From CAXBID01 sp049791475 (GTDB lineage: Bacteria > Bacteroidota > Bacteroidia > Flavobacteriales > Flavobacteriaceae), in NCBI GenBank assembly GCA_049791475.1, contig JBAQZZ010000326.1, positions 1-35,313 of the forward strand: a stretch of DNA of 35,313 nucleotides. The letters are read 5' to 3'. This document shows, one piece after another, positions 32,659 through 35,313 of the stretch. The position numbers and the translations under genes were made by a program. The notes beneath the pieces are model-generated. The model saw only the letters and a list, made by a program, of their open reading frames with translations. It ran no database searches and was not told where the DNA came from. Position 1 is the first letter of the stretch. The number at the start of each line of letters is the position of its first letter.

Positions 32659-33675
32659 ATGCGTAAGTCTTTCTTTGTTATTTTATCATTTTTAATTATT
32701 GGTTTTTATTCCTGTGATGATGGTGATATTATTACTGTTGAACTTGAATTTGGAGAAACTTTTGAAGCTTGTGAAGGTGTTTCAAGCTTAGTTTTTTATC
32801 AAACAAAATCAGATCCTTCCGAATCTTTATCATTAATTATTTCTGGACTTACTATTGAGGATATTCTTCAAGTGGATGAAAATAATATATATGAAAATCC
32901 TATTACTATAAGTGGTACAAATCCTTTTAATTATAGAACTTATAATAATACGACCTTACCTACTGATTTATTTTGTACCGATATTCCAAACTCAGAAGTC
33001 ATTTTGATTGAAGATATTGAAGCTACGAGTGGAACTGCGGATATAAAAACAATTTTAACAGAGGACGATAACGATGGTGTACCAAATCAATTAGAAAGCA
33101 CAAATGGTATTAATCCTATAGCAGACAATGATAACGATGGTGTTTTAAATTATTTAGACGACGCTATTGATGATAGCAGTATTGGAGACATAAATGGTAC
33201 CATTGAAGATGGTTTTGATACTGATGGTGACGGTTTACCTAACTATATAGATATGGATGATGATGGTGATAATGTATTAACCAAAGATGAAAACCCAGAC
33301 CCAAATGGTGATGGGGATTTAAGTGATGCCCAAGATACTGATAACGACGGCATACCTGATTATTTAGATGATGATGATGATGGTGATGATACATTAACCA
33401 GAGATGAAGAAAAAGGCACTCAAGATCAAAACTTAGGTAACGATATTACAAATGGTGATGTTGGTCCAGATTATTTAAATCCTGATGTTGATGATAAATT
33501 ACCAGCTATTGCATTTAGAGAACATACTATTAATAGAACTTTTACAGTCACACTTATAATTTATGACATTGATTTAAATGTATTATCTCTGGGCAAACTA
33601 GATTTTGGAATTCTAGAACCTGCATATATTCCTACAGAATATAAAACTAGAAAAATAACTCCAGACTTTAATTAA
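32659..33675 (+). CDS. Lipoprotein with thrombospondin type 3-like calcium-binding repeats
   Basis: A 338-residue protein with a lipoprotein signal peptide (MRKSFFVILSFLIIGFYSC, Cys19). The first part (about 20-135) is beta-rich and unrecognised. Residues about 138-275 hold a series of DxDxDG loops typical of TSP3/EF-like calcium sites (DDNDGVPNQLE, DNDNDGVLNYLDD, DTDGDGLPNYIDMDDDGD, DTDNDGIPDYLDDDDDGD). The last roughly 60 residues are again beta-rich. It is probably a surface or periplasmic calcium-stabilised protein of unknown function; no catalytic motif is seen. It has its own promoter and overlaps the convergent Smr gene by 4 nt. Confidence 0.85.
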   Translation: MRKSFFVILSFLIIGFYSCDDGDIITVELEFGETFEACEGVSSLVFYQTKSDPSESLSLIISGLTIEDILQVDENNIYENPITISGTNPFNYRTYNNTTLPTDLFCTDIPNSEVILIEDIEATSGTADIKTILTEDDNDGVPNQLESTNGINPIADNDNDGVLNYLDDAIDDSSIGDINGTIEDGFDTDGDGLPNYIDMDDDGDNVLTKDENPDPNGDGDLSDAQDTDNDGIPDYLDDDDDGDDTLTRDEEKGTQDQNLGNDITNGDVGPDYLNPDVDDKLPAIAFREHTINRTFTVTLIIYDIDLNVLSLGKLDFGILEPAYIPTEYKTRKITPDFN

Positions 33676-34232
33676 TTAGCAACATTCTGATAAATGTAAA
33701 CCTCGGTAGCTCCTAATCCATATTTTTGATAATTAGCATCGTAGTACTTCACATTATTGTAGCGTCCAAATAGATATTCTAATTCTAATTTAAGCACACC
33801 TTCTCCTATACCATGAATAAAAACTACTTTTTGCATACGCTTAGATATGGCAAAATCTAATTGACGTTTTGCGGTATCTAATTGAAGTGTTAACATATCA
33901 TGATTACTCATACCTCTAGGAGATTTTACCAGTTGATTAATATGCAAATCTACTTCTAGTGTAGGTTCATATCTATCTTTAGGTTTAACTCGATTTTGTT
34001 GCTTGCGTTTGGGTTGTTCTTTTTCTGAAATAATACTACTAATATCAGAATTGGCAAATAAATCAGTATTTAATACCTTTTTAGATTTTTGAATTATGAG
34101 TTCATCAGATTCGAAATCTAATAAAAAACCATCTTCCGTTTCAATAGAAATTGAATTTCCAACGATGTCTTTTACAACCCCAGATAAATTCTCATCTAAA
34201 ACCATTACATAATCACCAACTTTAAAAGTCAT
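33672..34232 (-). CDS. Smr domain protein (MutS2-like C-terminal domain)
   Basis: A 186-residue cytoplasmic protein. The N-terminal part (about 1-50, KVGDYVMVLDENLSGVV) looks like a small Tudor/KOW-like barrel. A linker rich in Lys/Gln/Arg follows. The Smr domain covers about 90-186, with the signature DLH (95-97) and HGIGEGVL (140-147). Smr domains bind or nick branched DNA or RNA. There is no MutS ATPase region, so it should not be called MutS. The gene starts 3 nt after the stop of the small membrane-protein gene upstream. Confidence 0.9.
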   Translation of the reverse strand: MTFKVGDYVMVLDENLSGVVKDIVGNSISIETEDGFLLDFESDELIIQKSKKVLNTDLFANSDISSIISEKEQPKRKQQNRVKPKDRYEPTLEVDLHINQLVKSPRGMSNHDMLTLQLDTAKRQLDFAISKRMQKVVFIHGIGEGVLKLELEYLFGRYNNVKYYDANYQKYGLGATEVYIYQNVAN

Positions 34233-34235
34233 AAA

Positions 34236-34430
34236 TCAATTATTTTCTTGAATATTAGAATCTTCTTCATTGTCATTTTTACTGGGAATGGTTTTAGAAA
34301 TTCTATATATACCAATCATTAATAAAACAATACCACCTATTAAAATGTATTGATTTTGCTGCGCTTCAGCCTTAGAATATATGGCTACTGTCGCTCCAAT
34401 TACTATTAGAATATAGTTTAAATATTTCAT
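34236..34430 (-). CDS. Small two-helix membrane protein
   Basis: A 64-residue protein with hydrophobic segments at about 4-20 (LNYILIVIGATVAIYS) and 28-46 (YILIGGIVLLMIGIYRI), and a charged, acidic C-terminal tail. There is no recognised family. It lies 3 nt upstream of the Smr gene on the same strand, so the two are co-transcribed; the tight spacing supports it as a real gene. Confidence 0.75.
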   Translation of the reverse strand: MKYLNYILIVIGATVAIYSKAEAQQNQYILIGGIVLLMIGIYRISKTIPSKNDNEEDSNIQENN

Positions 34431-34602
34431 TAGGTTATCTTAAAAATCAAACCACTAAATTACATTAAAAATCAGTATATATTTAAACTAACCCATCAAA
34501 CTTAAAGTAAGTTTTTTTCTGAAACACCATACACATTGGTATAAAATATTATTTTTATTTAAAACATAATTATATTTTAGCAGTATAATTACACTTTTAT
34601 AT

Positions 34603-34893
34603 ATGCAGACAGCAGAAGAATTTATGTTACCATGCTTAAATAAAAAGCTTTTTGGAATAGATTGTATGGGTTGTGGTATGCAACGCTCGGTAGCGCTTAT
34701 TTTTCAAGGTGAGTTTACTGCTGCATTTAATATGTATCCTGCTATTTATACCCTTATTTTGCTTTTTGCAGTAATCGCTATAAATACATTCGTGAATTTT
34801 AAATATTCTAGCAAAATAATTCTTATTTTGGCAGTCTTAAATGGCATAATTATAATTAGTAGTTTTATACTAAAAACTTTTTTTAACCAATAA
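34603..34893 (+). CDS. DUF2752 membrane protein
   Basis: A 96-residue protein. The family motif is at the N-terminus: PCLNKKLFGIDCMGCGMQRS, where Pro-Cys and Cys-x-x-Cys are conserved in DUF2752. Two membrane segments follow (about 45-62 and 70-90). The start could also be the Met at residue 8. The function is unknown. It pairs with the CCC-motif membrane protein gene 10 nt downstream, a common pair in flavobacteria. Confidence 0.88.
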   Translation: MQTAEEFMLPCLNKKLFGIDCMGCGMQRSVALIFQGEFTAAFNMYPAIYTLILLFAVIAINTFVNFKYSSKIILILAVLNGIIIISSFILKTFFNQ

Positions 34894-34903
34894 AAACAAT
34901 ATT

Positions 34904-35233
34904 ATGGAACAACAAAAATTACCTAATGCAACACTTATTTTAGTATTTGGAATCTTATCTATTGTGGGCTGCTGCTTTTGGGGTATAGGTCTTATATTAG
35001 CAATTGTAGCGCTAGTTTTAGCTGCAAAAGCCAGTAAGCTTTATGCTGAAAATCCAGATGGATATACCGGTTTTCAAAATGTGAAAACTGGAAAAATTTT
35101 AGCAATAATTGGGCTTATTCTAAGTGCATTATATTTACTATTAATTATTTGGGCTGTATTAACATTTGGTTGGGAATCTATGAACGATCAACAGTTAATG
35201 CAAGAAAGAATTCAAGAAATGATGGGGCAATAA
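34904..35233 (+). CDS. CCC-motif-type small membrane protein (DUF4190-like)
   Basis: A 109-residue protein with two hydrophobic regions (about 10-45 and 65-90). It carries GCCFWGIG in the first, near the cysteine cluster that names this flavobacterial family. The region between is polar (ENPDGYTGFQNVKTGK). The function is unknown. It is co-transcribed with the DUF2752 gene and ends at a strong terminator. Confidence 0.85.
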   Translation: MEQQKLPNATLILVFGILSIVGCCFWGIGLILAIVALVLAAKASKLYAENPDGYTGFQNVKTGKILAIIGLILSALYLLLIIWAVLTFGWESMNDQQLMQERIQEMMGQ

Positions 35234-35249
35234 CCACGCATTAAAACAT

Positions 35250-35279
35250 AAAAAAGCGACCAATTGGTCGCTTTTTTTT
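35250..35279. terminator. Terminator after the DUF2752/CCC pair
   Basis: GCGACC (35256-35261), loop AATT, GGTCGC (35266-35271), preceded by A and followed by eight T. It is strong and probably bidirectional. Confidence 0.9.
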
Positions 35280-35313
35280 GTTTTAAATTAATAACTACTT
35301 TTCAAATTATTTT

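Noticed and set aside
33672..34232. MutS mismatch-repair protein
   Set aside because: Only the Smr domain is present, with no MutS ATPase or clamp domains.

Overview
The window is AT-rich chromosomal DNA, almost certainly from a member of the Flavobacteriaceae (Bacteroidota), probably a marine one. The reasons are the gene families (PgpH-type 7TM-HD protein, GIN-domain protein, DUF2752 plus CCC-motif membrane pair, a TonB-dependent receptor with a carboxypeptidase-like N-terminal domain), exported proteins ending their signal peptides in ..AQ, weak or absent Shine-Dalgarno sequences, and promoters of the Bacteroidota type (TTG, about 20 nt, TAnnTTTG). It is mostly core chromosome. I see no prophage, insertion sequence, CRISPR array or complete mobile element.

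Layout. 1-2402: a tRNA-Ser/tRNA-Pro pair and pgpH, all on the minus strand. 2530-4464: thiolase and a C40 peptidase, ending at a bidirectional terminator shared with a minus-strand TPR protein-gyrA operon (4511-8325). 8587-11133: clpC, divergent from gyrA. 11251-13112: an ECF-type sigma factor, a membrane protein that is probably its anti-sigma factor, and a GIN-domain protein. 13162-15341: a UMF1-type transporter and an M48 lipoprotein protease on the minus strand. 15502-16919: two consecutive msrB genes and a DinB-like DUF1572 gene, with 8-nt overlaps. 17096-17952: an NDH-2 pseudogene with an internal deletion. 18130-19506: lpdA. 19507-22863: two small outer-membrane proteins, aroQ and xerD, with gene-poor stretches that hold dispersed hairpin repeats. 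22864-25280: a minus-strand unit of a ZapB-like coiled-coil protein, zapA, a previously unmarked 6S-like RNA, and rny (RNase Y). 25458-30832: an exported M23 peptidase, a TonB-dependent receptor and a PDZ-aspartyl protease. 30822-31350: a bPH2 (PH-domain) pseudogene with three lesions. 31355-35313: cysteine desulfurase, a calcium-binding lipoprotein, a Smr protein, and small membrane proteins.

Most notable are the 6S-like RNA, closed by an 11-bp stem, between zapA and rny; two decayed genes whose lesions can be read base by base; several Bacteroidota promoters, which correct three start codons; inverted repeats placed on the promoters of the zapA unit and gyrA; and a cluster of GC-richer hairpin repeats between 16.9 and 22.9 kb. 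I did not find a clearly new multi-gene system. The ZapB-like/ZapA/6S/RNase Y unit is the closest candidate, since it would link cell division, growth-phase control of RNA polymerase and mRNA turnover.
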